A stretch of DNA of 64,000 bases from Actinophytocola gossypii (GTDB lineage Bacteria; Actinomycetota; Actinomycetes; Mycobacteriales; Pseudonocardiaceae), in contig NZ_JAFFZE010000004.1 in the NCBI RefSeq assembly GCF_025165815.1, positions 372,001 through 436,000 of the forward strand. Reading direction: 5' to 3'. Of this stretch, positions 48,926-57,129 are shown piece by piece. Each line of letters starts with the position of its first letter. Position 1 is the first letter of the stretch. The notes under the pieces were generated by a model. That model ran no database searches. It had not been told where the DNA came from and saw only the letters and a program-made list of their open reading frames with translations. A program made the position numbers and the translations under genes.

Positions 48926-49684
48926 GTGAGCGGGCAGGGTGCGAAAAGGCATGGCGTCTGGCTGTCCGAGCCGTCCGCCGCCGCCGTCGAGATGGGTCAC
49001 CAGGCGGGCTACGGCACGGTCGTGCTGGACATCGAACACGGAACGTTCGATCTCGCGGCGCTGGACTGGCTGATCCCGTTCGTCCGGGCCAAGGGCATGT
49101 ACCTGATCGCCAAGGTGCTCGGTCCGGAACGCGGGCCCATCCAGCAGGCCCTGGACCTCGGCGCGGACGCCGTCGCGATCCCGCACATCGAGTCGGCCGA
49201 GCACGCGCGGCGGGTGTGCGGGTACGCCAAGTTCCCCCCGCTCGGCGACCGCTCCTTCGCGGGCGGGCGCACCTCCGCGTACGGCGGGTTCACCGACGAG
49301 TGGGTCACCGAGCAGGACACGGGCACGCGGTGCTTCCCGATGATCGAGGACGCCTCGGCGTTCGAGTCCGTCGAGGACATCCTCCGGCTGCCGGTGGTCG
49401 ACGGCGTCTTCGTCGGCCCGTCCGACCTGTCGCTGCGCCGGGGACGCGGCGCCTACGGGGTCGAGGCCGACGACCTCGCCGACATCCGGCACGTCGCGCG
49501 GGCGGCCAGGGCCGCCGGCAAGCCGTGGATCCTGCCCGCCTGGAGCGAGCCGGAGCAGCGGCTCGCCGTCGAGGAGCGGGCCGAGACGATCGTCGTGACA
49601 ATGCAGTACGCGGCCCTGCTGTCGGGATTCACCGGAAAGCTCCGCGCCCTGCGCGAGATCGAGAACGAACAGAGGAGCCGTTGA
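48926..49684 (+). CDS. HpcH/HpaI-family class II aldolase/citrate lyase
   Basis: A 252-residue TIM-barrel enzyme that would split a 2-oxo or 4-hydroxy-2-oxo acid with a divalent metal. Family strands seen: VVLDIEHGTFD, LDLGADAVAIPHIESAEHARRV (the DLGA..V.VP..ES pattern), FPMIEDASAFESVEDIL with the metal Glu, and GVFVGPSDLSLRRG with the metal Asp. The usual RVPG arginine strand reads KVLGPERG. Start GTG at 48926 has GGAGGGA upstream. First gene of the operon and followed immediately by the amidase. Confidence 0.87.
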   Translation: MSGQGAKRHGVWLSEPSAAAVEMGHQAGYGTVVLDIEHGTFDLAALDWLIPFVRAKGMYLIAKVLGPERGPIQQALDLGADAVAIPHIESAEHARRVCGYAKFPPLGDRSFAGGRTSAYGGFTDEWVTEQDTGTRCFPMIEDASAFESVEDILRLPVVDGVFVGPSDLSLRRGRGAYGVEADDLADIRHVARAARAAGKPWILPAWSEPEQRLAVEERAETIVVTMQYAALLSGFTGKLRALREIENEQRSR

Positions 49685-50484
49685 TGACCCTGACCGTGGC
49701 GGTCGGCCAGTTCGCGCCGACCGAGGACAAGGCCGCCAACCTCGCGGCCATCGAAGGGATGCTGCGCGAGGCGGCCGACCGCGGCGCCCGCCTCGTCGTC
49801 CTGCCCGAGTACTCGGTGTTCACCGCGCCCCGGATGGACGACCGGTTCGTCGACAGTGCCGAACCGCTCGACGGTCCGACCGTCTCCCGGCTCTGCGCCC
49901 TGACCGAGCGGAGCGGCGTGACCGCGATCGTCGGGGTGAACGAGACCGCGGGCGACGGCCGGATCCACAACGCGCTGGTCGGCATCCAGCAGGGCGAGGT
50001 CCGGGCGGTCTACCGCAAGGTCCACCTGTACGACGCCTTCGGGTACCAGGAGTCGGACCGGGTGCTCGCCGCCGACCCGTCCGCGCCGGAGCTGCTCGAG
50101 GTGGACGGCTACCGGGTGGGCATGCAGACCTGCTACGACCTGCGGTTCCCCGAGACGTCCCGCACGCTCGTGGACGCCGGGGCGGACGTCATCGCGCTGC
50201 CCGCCGAGTGGGTGCCCGGCCCGCTCAAGGAGCAGCACTGGAACACCCTGATCCGGGCCAGGGCGATCGAGAACACCGTCTACGTCGCCGCGGCCGACCA
50301 GTGCGCGCCAACCGGCTCTGGCCACAGCGCGCTGATCGACCCGATGGGCATCACGGTGGCGGCGCTCGGCGAAGGTCCCGGCCTGGCGACCGCGGTCGTG
50401 GAGCGCGCCCGGCTCGACCACGTCCGGCAGGTCAACCCGGCCCTGTCCCTGCGACGCTACCGAGTGACTCCCGCCGGAGCGTGA
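49684..50484 (+). CDS. Carbon-nitrogen hydrolase (nitrilase superfamily amidase)
   Basis: A 266-residue enzyme with the Glu-Lys-Cys triad: Glu42 in LVVLPEYS, Lys112 in YRKVHLYDAF and Cys150 in QTCYDLRFPE. The DLRFPE context is shared by omega-amidase and N-carbamyl-type members, so hydrolysis of an amide or carbamoyl group is likely. ATG at 49684 shares one base with the aldolase stop. It may free a carboxylate from the imported substrate before aldol cleavage. Confidence 0.9.
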   Translation: MTLTVAVGQFAPTEDKAANLAAIEGMLREAADRGARLVVLPEYSVFTAPRMDDRFVDSAEPLDGPTVSRLCALTERSGVTAIVGVNETAGDGRIHNALVGIQQGEVRAVYRKVHLYDAFGYQESDRVLAADPSAPELLEVDGYRVGMQTCYDLRFPETSRTLVDAGADVIALPAEWVPGPLKEQHWNTLIRARAIENTVYVAAADQCAPTGSGHSALIDPMGITVAALGEGPGLATAVVERARLDHVRQVNPALSLRRYRVTPAGA

Positions 50485-50488
50485 TCAC

Positions 50489-51610
50489 ATGACGTATCAG
50501 GCGACCCGTGGCGTGGCGGCGCGAGCGCGGCTTCTCCGGCCGGTGGCCATCGCCGCGGCCGTGACGATCGGGGCGGCGGGACTCGCCGCCTGCGGCCCGG
50601 CCGGCGAGGACGACACCTTCGTCCTGCACTACACGACGTACTCGAGCCCGACCTCCGACCAGTCGAAGGCGGTGCAGCGCTGGGCCGAGGAGGTGGAGCA
50701 GCGCACCGACGGCGGTGTCACCGTCCGCTTCCACTACTCGGAGAGTCTGGTGGACGCCGACGAGGCGGTGCGGGCCTCCCAGGACGGGCGCGCCGACCTG
50801 GCGCAGGTCGGCTCCATCTACGCGGCGTCTGACCTGTCGATGTTCACCGTCATCGAGCTGCCGTTCGAGACGAACAACCCCGAGGTGCAGATGACGGCCA
50901 TCATGCGCCTGTACGAGGAGAACCAGACCTACCGGGAGGACTTCGAACGGCAGGGCGTCCGGTTCCTGTTCCCCATCCCGCTCGGCAACGCCGTCCTCGG
51001 CACGAACCGGCCGGTGGAGAGCGTCGACGATCTGCGCGGGCGCAGCATCCGGTCCGGTGGCCTGATGTCCGAGGTCATGCTCGCGGTCGGCGCCAACCCG
51101 GTCGCGATGACCGCGAACGACATCTACGAGTCGTTGGAGCGGGGTGTCGTCGACGGCTACACCGCGCTCGCCGTGGCCAACCTGTCGACCTTCGGGCTCG
51201 CCAAGACGACGCGGTACCTGACCGACCCGGGCGTCGGTGCGTACTCCTCGTCGATCGTGGTGGTCAACGAAGAGGTCTACCAGTCGATGCCGGACCGGTA
51301 CCAGCAGGCGTTGCAGGCGGCGTCCGACAACTCCATCGCCAACGGTCTCGAGGAGATGGACGCCGCCGCCGGCACCGCCTGCGCGGAGCTGAAGGCCGCC
51401 GGCACCGAGTTCGGTGCGTTCCCCGAGGACCAGGTCGCCGACTGGAAGGAGCGGGCCGACATCGCCGAGAGCTGGGTGGCCCGCTACGAGCAGAAGGGCT
51501 ACGACGCCCGCTCGGTGCTCGAGGACTACCGGCGGATCATCGACGAGGAGACCCCGCGCTCGGACTACCGCGCACCGCTCGCGGCCTGCATGAAGGGCGA
51601 AGTCCGATGA
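50489..51610 (+). CDS. dctP: TRAP transporter substrate-binding lipoprotein DctP
   Basis: A 373-residue binding protein, signal peptide with lipobox LAAC (Cys about 34). The DctP fold shows in LHYTTYSSPTSDQSKAVQRWAEEVEQRT, VRASQDGRADLAQVGS, and the signature region PVESVDDLRGRSIRSGG with the Arg that binds the ligand carboxylate. YESLERGVVDGYTAL is also conserved. Delivers an organic acid to DctQM. Its stop overlaps the start of the 46-codon ORF (ATGA). Confidence 0.93.
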   Translation: MTYQATRGVAARARLLRPVAIAAAVTIGAAGLAACGPAGEDDTFVLHYTTYSSPTSDQSKAVQRWAEEVEQRTDGGVTVRFHYSESLVDADEAVRASQDGRADLAQVGSIYAASDLSMFTVIELPFETNNPEVQMTAIMRLYEENQTYREDFERQGVRFLFPIPLGNAVLGTNRPVESVDDLRGRSIRSGGLMSEVMLAVGANPVAMTANDIYESLERGVVDGYTALAVANLSTFGLAKTTRYLTDPGVGAYSSSIVVVNEEVYQSMPDRYQQALQAASDNSIANGLEEMDAAAGTACAELKAAGTEFGAFPEDQVADWKERADIAESWVARYEQKGYDARSVLEDYRRIIDEETPRSDYRAPLAACMKGEVR

Positions 51611-51747
51611 AACACCTTCTGTCAACCACCTTCGCAGCGGTCACCTCAGGGGAACGTGACGCAAGCCGGCCACAAGTACGTGACCAGGCCGAACCCGCGT
51701 TCTCCAACGCGACCAACAGGGATGAATGCGGGGAGGCGGAACAGTGA
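51607..51747 (+). CDS. 46-codon ORF coupled to dctP and dctQ, encoded by the duplicated element
   Basis: ATG at 51607 overlaps the dctP stop and TGA at 51745-51747 overlaps the dctQ GTG, so the ORF fills the gap exactly. The peptide is charged, rich in Arg, Glu, Asp and Ala, with no membrane segment. From codon 12 it matches the N-terminal extension of the aconitase-type subunit at 40612: VTSGERDA, then RPQ, RDQAE and ATNR, ending GEA. Even the Thr-Thr at codons 7-8 is shared. Third-position GC is about 65 percent, far below neighbours. Either a real small protein, a coupling leader peptide, or an open frame over a functional RNA. Confidence 0.5.
   Translation: MKHLLSTTFAAVTSGERDASRPQVRDQAEPAFSNATNRDECGEAEQ
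51640..51739 (+). repeat. Duplicated 100-nt element, copy B
   Basis: Second copy of the element at 40645-40744, located between dctP and dctQ. It can form GUCAC/GUGAC (51640-51644 with 51656-51660), GGCCAC/GUGACC (51668-51673 with 51680-51685) and GCGUU/AACGC (51697-51701 with 51706-51710). The terminal GGGGAGG at 51730-51736 serves as the dctQ ribosome site, so folding could affect dctQM translation relative to dctP. I recognise no known riboswitch class. Confidence 0.8.
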
Positions 51748-52262
51748 GCGCGGGGCGGTTGTCGCGGGTCGCGCGGGTCAGCGCCACGGTCTTCGGCCTG
51801 ACGGCCGGGGTGTTCCTGCTCGCCCTCGTCCTGCTCACCGTCGCCGACGTCGGCGGCCGGTCGCTGTGGAACCAGTCGGTTCTCGGTACGGTCGACATCT
51901 CGACGTTGCTGCTCGTGGCGATCGCGTTCCTCGGGCTGGCGTCCGCGGAGCTGGACGGGCGCCACGTGTCCGTCGCGATGCTGGAGGAACGGCTCAGCCG
52001 CAAGCGGCGCGTGGTGCTCTCCGCCGTCCGGGCGGTGCTGCTGGCCGGGATCGGCCTGCTGCTCGTCTGGGGTCTCGCCGACGTCCTGTTCAGCGCGGTC
52101 GACCGGGGTGAGACCACCAACGACATCCTCCGGCTGCCGACGTGGCCGGCGAAGCTCGTGCTGTTCGTGTCGTTCGCCGCGTTCTTCGTCGCCGCCGTCG
52201 CCAAGGAGATCCAGGAGCTGCGGGCCCTCCGCCGGAACCAGGACCAGGAGGCGAACCGATGA
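51744..52262 (+). CDS. dctQ: TRAP transporter small membrane subunit DctQ
   Basis: A 172-residue protein with four hydrophobic segments (about 14-36, 52-70, 92-112, 132-152) as in DctQ proteins, including the VADVGGRSLWN segment after helix 1. GTG at 51744 is preferred over ATG at 51726 because GGGGAGG is 8 bases upstream of the GTG and the ATG has no site. It bridges the binding protein and DctM. Confidence 0.9.
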   Translation: MSAGRLSRVARVSATVFGLTAGVFLLALVLLTVADVGGRSLWNQSVLGTVDISTLLLVAIAFLGLASAELDGRHVSVAMLEERLSRKRRVVLSAVRAVLLAGIGLLLVWGLADVLFSAVDRGETTNDILRLPTWPAKLVLFVSFAAFFVAAVAKEIQELRALRRNQDQEANR

Positions 52263-53608
52263 CCACGATGACGCTCATCGCCCTTGTCGTCGTCGTCGTG
52301 TTGTTCCTGACGCTGCTGGCGATCAGGTTCCACGTCGGGCTGTCGCTCATGCTGGCCGGCCTGGTCGGGGTCGTGCTGCTCCGCGGCTCGGACGCCGCGG
52401 TCAGCACGGTGTCCAACCAGCCCTTCTCGACCGCGGCCGACTACTCGTTGACGATCGTGCCCCTGTTCATCCTGATGGGTGTGCTGGCGGTGAACGCGCG
52501 GCTCGCGCAGGCCGGGTTCGACCTCGCGTCGCGGGTGCTGCGCAAGCTGCCGGGCGGCACCGCGCTGGCGTCGCTGAGCGGGTCCGCGCTCTTCGCCGCG
52601 GTGACCGGGTCCAGCGTCGCCACCGTGGCCACCATGGCCAGGGTGTCCACCGATGCGATCGTCAAGGCGGGCAACGGGATCAGGCTCGCCGCCGGCGTCG
52701 TCTGCGCCGGCGGAACGCTCGGGGTGCTGATCCCGCCGTCGATCGTCCTCGTGCTGTACGGGGTCGTGACGGACGAGAACATCGGGCACCTGCTGCTGGC
52801 CGGGATCGGGCCGGGACTGCTGACCGTGCTCGCCTACGCGGTCACCGTCGTCGTGGTCGCGACGCGGGAACGCAGGCGGGCGCCGGTGCCGGCCGGTACG
52901 GCGGGTGGCGCCGTGGACGGGAGCGACCGGGAACCGGTGACGCCGCCCAAGCTGGACCTCACCGGTTTCGGGTTCCTGGTCGTGATCTTCCTGGTCTCGA
53001 TCGGCACGATCTACTTCGGCGTCGCCACGCCCACCGAGGCGGCCTCGTTCGGTGCCATGGCCGCGCTGGTCATCCTGCTGATCCGCACCAGGCCGCCGCG
53101 CTGGCTGAGCTCGATCAAGAACTCGATCGTCGAGGCCGTCGGCCTGACCGCCATGACGTTCCTGCTGATGACCGGCGCCGGGGTGTTCACCTACTTCCTC
53201 GCGCTGTCCGGCGCGAGCACGGCCCTGGTGAACGCCGTCCTCGCCGCGGACCTGGCGCCGTACCTGGTGCTCGGGCTGTGTCTCGTGCTGTTGCTGCCGC
53301 TCGGGATGTTCCTCGACGGGATCTCGATGATCCTGATCGCGGCGCCGCTGCTGCACCCGATCCTGGTCGGGTACGGCTTCGACGGGATCTGGCTCGGCGT
53401 CCTGATCGTCAAGGTCGCCGAGATGGCGCTGATCACCCCACCGGTCGGGATGAACGCGTTCGTCTACTCCGGATCGGTGCCGGAGGCCGGGCTGGGCCGG
53501 ATCTTCCGCGGCATCGTGCCGTTCATCGTCGCGGACATCGTCGTCGTGGCACTGCTCGTGCTGCTGCCGGACATCGTCACGTTCCTGCCGTACCTCTCCA
53601 GCGCGTGA
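52259..53608 (+). CDS. dctM: TRAP transporter large permease DctM
   Basis: A 449-residue permease with about twelve membrane segments. Typical DctM stretches include SLTIVPLFILMGVLA, GSALFAAVTGSSVATVATMARV, AGGTLGVLIPPSIVLVLYG and the late PPVGMNAFVYSG. ATG at 52259 overlaps the dctQ stop. It is the sodium-driven channel for the carboxylate captured by DctP. Confidence 0.95.
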   Translation: MTTMTLIALVVVVVLFLTLLAIRFHVGLSLMLAGLVGVVLLRGSDAAVSTVSNQPFSTAADYSLTIVPLFILMGVLAVNARLAQAGFDLASRVLRKLPGGTALASLSGSALFAAVTGSSVATVATMARVSTDAIVKAGNGIRLAAGVVCAGGTLGVLIPPSIVLVLYGVVTDENIGHLLLAGIGPGLLTVLAYAVTVVVVATRERRRAPVPAGTAGGAVDGSDREPVTPPKLDLTGFGFLVVIFLVSIGTIYFGVATPTEAASFGAMAALVILLIRTRPPRWLSSIKNSIVEAVGLTAMTFLLMTGAGVFTYFLALSGASTALVNAVLAADLAPYLVLGLCLVLLLPLGMFLDGISMILIAAPLLHPILVGYGFDGIWLGVLIVKVAEMALITPPVGMNAFVYSGSVPEAGLGRIFRGIVPFIVADIVVVALLVLLPDIVTFLPYLSSA

Positions 53609-53637
53609 CAACCCTCCATCTCAGAAGAAAGGACACC

Positions 53638-54285
53638 ATGTTCGTCGTCAACGACATGCCGGAACCGATCGACGACCGGATCGTCAGCGAGCTGTCGACG
53701 GTGTGCGTCTCGACGCTCGGGCACATGCGCGACCACGGGTTCGCGCTCGGGTTGGTACCCAACCGCAGGCCCGTCCGGTTCGTCGGCACCGCCGTCACCG
53801 TCCGGATCCCGCACCTGGACTCGACGGCGGTGCACCTGGCCGTGGACATGCTCCGGCCGGGTGACGTGCTGGTGGTCGACCAGTCCGGTGACCACCAGCG
53901 CTCCTGCTTCGGCGGCCTGGTCTCCTTCACGGCCAAGGCCAGGGGTGCCGTCGGCGCCGTACTCGACGGCTCGATCAACGACCACGACGAGACGCTCGCC
54001 TACGACTTCCCCGTCTTCTCCCGCGGGTTCAGCCCGCTGACCACGCGCATCGCGGGCGTGGAGGGCGCGATCAACGTCCCGGTCACCGTGGCCGGCGCCG
54101 TGGTCAACCCCGGTGACGTCGTCTTCGCGGACTCCGACGGGGTCGCCTTCCTGCGGCCCGCCGACGCGGTCGGCCTCGGCGCCCAGCTCGCGGCGAAGGA
54201 GAACGCCGAGATCCCGGCCCGCGAGTCGATCGCGAACGGCGGGAGCATCGCCGAGTTCTCCGGGGCGGCCGCGTACCGCCCGTGA
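53638..54285 (+). CDS. RraA/HMG-aldolase-like protein with altered active site
   Basis: A 215-residue member of the RraA / 4-hydroxy-4-methyl-2-oxoglutarate aldolase family. The scaffold segments [51 protein letters not shown] and VNPGDVVFADSDGVAFL are normal. The catalytic loop that reads DG..RD in aldolases is DGSINDHDE here, so the pyruvate-binding Arg is Asn. The AAGAAAGGA site lies 9 bases before the ATG at 53638. It may still act as an aldolase, decarboxylase or dehydratase in the operon, or have a changed substrate. Confidence 0.87.
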   Translation: MFVVNDMPEPIDDRIVSELSTVCVSTLGHMRDHGFALGLVPNRRPVRFVGTAVTVRIPHLDSTAVHLAVDMLRPGDVLVVDQSGDHQRSCFGGLVSFTAKARGAVGAVLDGSINDHDETLAYDFPVFSRGFSPLTTRIAGVEGAINVPVTVAGAVVNPGDVVFADSDGVAFLRPADAVGLGAQLAAKENAEIPARESIANGGSIAEFSGAAAYRP

Positions 54286-54289
54286 CGCC

Positions 54290-55396
54290 TCACATCGCCG
54301 TCCGGTAGAGCGCGGCGAGGGCGCCGTCGACGGGGTGCGGCAGCGGCCGACCCGAGGAGCCGAGCCGGTTCCACCGCTGCAGGTTCAGCGCGACGGCCAT
54401 CCGCCGTGCCCCGTCGGCGCGGGTCATGGCCATCGTGCCGCCGCCCCAGACGGTGCCACCGTGACCCCAGAACGCGGTACCCGGCTCCATCGGGTGCAGG
54501 CCGAGGCCGTAGTCGATCACCTCGCCCTCCTGGGAGACCACCCGGACGGTGCGGCGCATCTCCGCGAGCGAGGACTCCGCGACGATCTCGCCGGCGAGCA
54601 GCAGGCCGTAGAAGCGGTTGAGGTCCGCGACGGTCGAGACCAGCGCGGCCGCCGGGCCGACCCAGGACATGTCGTAGACGCTGTAGTCGCGCGGGGGGTC
54701 GATCATGCCGAACCACGACTCGTAGAGCCGTGAATGTGGCCCCCGCACCTCCGGCCGGGTGGGGAACCCGGTGTCGCGGAGACCGGCGCGCTCGATGACG
54801 TCCTGGGTGATGTACTCCTCGGCCGGGGTGCCGGTCACCCGCTCCAGCAGCTCGCCGAGGAGCAGGTAGTTGGTGTTGGAGTACACCCCGGGGGTCCCGC
54901 CCGGGGTGCCCGTGGCCGGCGCGCCGACCCCCATCGCGATCAGTTCGACCGGGTCGAACCGGGTGAACCGGTTGTCGTCGAAGCTGTCCGGGGTCGTCTC
55001 GGCCAGGTCGGGGAACGCCTTCAGTGAGGGGAAGGCGTACGGCAGGTACTCGGCGAGGCCACTGGTGTGGTTGAGCAGCATCCGGACCGTGACCGAGTCG
55101 CCGCGTTCGCCGGGAACCAGCCTCGGCAGGTAACGGCCGATCGGGTCGTCCAGCCCGATCTCACCCGCCTCGACCTGCCGCAGCACCGCGGCCGAGGTGA
55201 AGGTCTTGGTGACGCTGCCGACGCGGTGCCGCAGGTCCGGGGTGACCGGTCGGCCGGTGTCGAGGTCGGCGACCCCGGCGGCACCGCGCCAGACCTGGTC
55301 GCCGTCACACACCTCGGCGAAGACGCCGGGCACCCCCGCGCGGTGAACCTCGTCCAGGGCGGCGTTCAGGGCGTCGGGGTTCAGTGGGTTGATCAA
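54290..55396 (-). CDS. Serine beta-lactamase-like hydrolase (class C / esterase VIII type)
   Basis: A 368-residue cytoplasmic serine hydrolase. The penicillin-binding fold motifs are Ser61-x-x-Lys64 (GSVTKTF), YSN (about 196) and HGG near the C-terminus. No signal peptide is evident. TTG at 55394-55396 with AAGGA 7 bases upstream is preferred; an in-frame ATG at 55429 has no ribosome site and would push the coding start against the operator palindrome. Divergent from a TetR gene. Likely an esterase or D-aminopeptidase-type enzyme rather than a resistance lactamase. Confidence 0.85.
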   Translation of the reverse strand: MINPLNPDALNAALDEVHRAGVPGVFAEVCDGDQVWRGAAGVADLDTGRPVTPDLRHRVGSVTKTFTSAAVLRQVEAGEIGLDDPIGRYLPRLVPGERGDSVTVRMLLNHTSGLAEYLPYAFPSLKAFPDLAETTPDSFDDNRFTRFDPVELIAMGVGAPATGTPGGTPGVYSNTNYLLLGELLERVTGTPAEEYITQDVIERAGLRDTGFPTRPEVRGPHSRLYESWFGMIDPPRDYSVYDMSWVGPAAALVSTVADLNRFYGLLLAGEIVAESSLAEMRRTVRVVSQEGEVIDYGLGLHPMEPGTAFWGHGGTVWGGGTMAMTRADGARRMAVALNLQRWNRLGSSGRPLPHPVDGALAALYRTAM

Positions 55397-55431
55397 GGCA
55401 AGGTCCTTTCGAGCCAGCTTTGTCCTCATTA

Positions 55432-55448
55432 TGCACGCGGTGCGTGCA
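55432..55448. promoter_or_regulatory. Palindrome between beta-lactamase-like and TetR genes, probable TetR operator
   Basis: TGCACGC-GGT-GCGTGCA: perfect 7-bp arms around 3 bases, in the 97-bp divergent region. The spacing and position fit a TetR dimer repressing both genes. Confidence 0.68.
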
Positions 55449-55493
55449 ACAGCAAGTGCATGGGCTATGCTGAGCGTCGTCGAGAGGAGTGGG

Positions 55494-56147
55494 ATGACGG
55501 GCCGAAGGCGTTGGTCGACCGAGGAGATCCTGGACAGCGCGGCCGAGTTGCTGCGCACGGGCGACGCGGACTCGTTCAGCGTGCGCAAGCTCGCCGCCGC
55601 GCTGGGCACCGACTCCTCCAGCCTCTACCGGCACTTCCGCAGCAAGACCGAGCTGCTGCGCGCGGTCGCGGACCGGATCCTCGCCGCCGCCATGGACGGC
55701 CACCGGCCGGAAGGCGACTGGAAGGAGCGCATCACCGGCACGGCCCTACGCCTGCGCGAGGCGTTCGGGCGGCAACCGGAGCTCGCCGTGATCTGGGGCC
55801 GCTACGCGTCCAGCGGCGCCGGTTCCCGCGCCGTGATGGAGGAGGTGCTGCGGGACCTGCGCGCGTCCGGCCTGCCCGACGAGCAGGTTCCCGCCCAGTA
55901 CCACCGGCTCGCGGTCCTGATCGCCGCACTGATCGCCTCCGACGCCGCGATCAGCACCCGCGCCCCGGCCGAACACGAGCAGGGCATGGAGATGTTCCGC
56001 GTCGCCGTACTTGGCGCGGATCCGGACCGCTTCCCCGCCCTGGCCCACTTCGCCCGCGACCTCCAGCCCCTCGGAGCCGACCGCCGCGACGCGTTCGAGG
56101 AGATCCTCGCCGCCCAACTCGCGCACATCGAGGCCGCGATCCCCTGA
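55494..56147 (+). CDS. TetR-family regulator (TetR_C-type effector domain)
   Basis: A 217-residue repressor with helix-turn-helix at residues 12-55 (SVRKLAAALGTDSSSLYRHFRSKTELL) and a helical ligand domain. The D-S-S-S-LYRHF wording is typical of actinomycete TetR proteins with the TetR_C-like domain. ATG at 55494 follows GAGAGGAG. Probably controls the divergent hydrolase gene. Confidence 0.92.
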   Translation: MTGRRRWSTEEILDSAAELLRTGDADSFSVRKLAAALGTDSSSLYRHFRSKTELLRAVADRILAAAMDGHRPEGDWKERITGTALRLREAFGRQPELAVIWGRYASSGAGSRAVMEEVLRDLRASGLPDEQVPAQYHRLAVLIAALIASDAAISTRAPAEHEQGMEMFRVAVLGADPDRFPALAHFARDLQPLGADRRDAFEEILAAQLAHIEAAIP

Positions 56148-56153
56148 CCGCGG

Positions 56154-56741
56154 CTACGTCGTCTCGTAGACGGCCAGGAGGTCGGCCATGCTTTCGATGG
56201 CCGAGCGCAGCTGGTCCGGGGTGACGGGGCCGAGGTGGCGTGCGGCGTGCAGTAGGCCGAGGGTGGTGCTGGACAGGGCGAGGGCGAGCCCCTCCGGGTC
56301 GACCTCGCGGACGAACGCGCCGCGCCGCCGGAGCGCGGTGATCCGGTCGACGACCGTTCGGTGGCGCAGGCGGAAGCGGTCGTCGGTGACGGAGTCGAGG
56401 TAGGAGCCGAGCACGCTCCGGTCGTCGAGGAAGGCCGCGGTCATCAGGGGGTCGTCGAGGAGGACTCGCGCGCTGACGGCGAAGGCCCGGCTCAGGGGTG
56501 GGTGTTCCTCGTTCCCGAGGAGTTCCTGGGCGGCCAGGGTCATGCGTTCCGACGCGCGGCGCAGGACCGCGTCGATGATGTCGTTCTTGCTGGCGAACTC
56601 CCGGTAGACGGCCCCCTTGGCGATGCCGACGCGCTCGGCGATGCGCTGCACGCTCATCGCGTCGAAGCCGTGTTCGAGGACCAGTTCCTCGGCGGCGTCG
56701 AGGATGCGGCGCCCGCGCTCGGGGATCAGTGGTCGCGGCAC
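56154..56741 (-). CDS. TetR-family regulator
   Basis: A 195-residue repressor: helix-turn-helix at residues 10-55 (MSVQRIAERVGIAKGAVYREFASKNDII) and a divergent helical C-terminus. Start GTG at 56741, four bases after the stop of the truncated hydrolase gene, so both form one unit. The 34-bp palindrome at 57096-57129 upstream of the hydrolase is its likely operator. Its 3' end is 6 bp from the convergent TetR gene stop. Confidence 0.92.
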   Translation of the reverse strand: MPRPLIPERGRRILDAAEELVLEHGFDAMSVQRIAERVGIAKGAVYREFASKNDIIDAVLRRASERMTLAAQELLGNEEHPPLSRAFAVSARVLLDDPLMTAAFLDDRSVLGSYLDSVTDDRFRLRHRTVVDRITALRRRGAFVREVDPEGLALALSSTTLGLLHAARHLGPVTPDQLRSAIESMADLLAVYETT

Positions 56742-56745
56742 GGGC

Positions 56746-57093
56746 TCACCAGTCCAGGCGGTCGAGGAACTCGGTCATGGCCCGCACCGTGAGGTCGGGG
56801 GCGTCGCGCTGTACCCAGTGGCCGGCGCCCGGTGCGATCACCAGCCGTGCGTCGGGGATCAGGTCCGCGGGACTGTGGCCGTACCCGGGGTGGTCCGGGG
56901 CGACCACGCTGTACCCGGCCGCGGCCAGCCGCGGGCCGACTCCACCCCACGACAGGGAGGCGCTGTCGGTGCCGCCGCCGTGCAGGAGCAGCACGGTGCG
57001 CTCCCGCGCCGACGGCCGTGGGCCCCAGCGGAGCGCGGAGACCAGCCCCCAGCCGAGGTCCGTGTCGAACCGGTCCGCCGTCACCGCATCCAT
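56746..57093 (-). pseudogene. Alpha/beta hydrolase with a large internal deletion
   Basis: A 115-residue open frame joins the first about 75 residues of an alpha/beta hydrolase (oxyanion strand TVLLLHGGGTDSAS, then VVAPDHPGYGHSPAD) directly to its last about 40 residues (DARLVIAPGAGHWVQRDAPD with the catalytic His). The middle about 130-160 residues, including the GxSxG nucleophile elbow, cap and catalytic Asp, are missing, although the frame is kept. Ordinary members are 260-290 residues. ATG at 57093 is the start. The product cannot be a normal hydrolase; probably a decayed gene retained with its regulator. Confidence 0.8.
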
Positions 57094-57095
57094 CC

Positions 57096-57129
57096 CGTTG
57101 TGACCGATCTTGCCATCTCGGTCACAACG
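57096..57129. promoter_or_regulatory. Long perfect inverted repeat upstream of the truncated hydrolase, probable TetR operator
   Basis: 12-bp arms (57096-57107 and 57118-57129, core GTTGTGACCGA) are exact reverse complements around 10 bases. The site begins 2 bp from the hydrolase start codon. Confidence 0.72.

Noticed and set aside
54290-55396. Reading the serine hydrolase as an antibiotic-resistance beta-lactamase
   Set aside because: It has no signal peptide and belongs to the broad class C/esterase family, so resistance is not supported.
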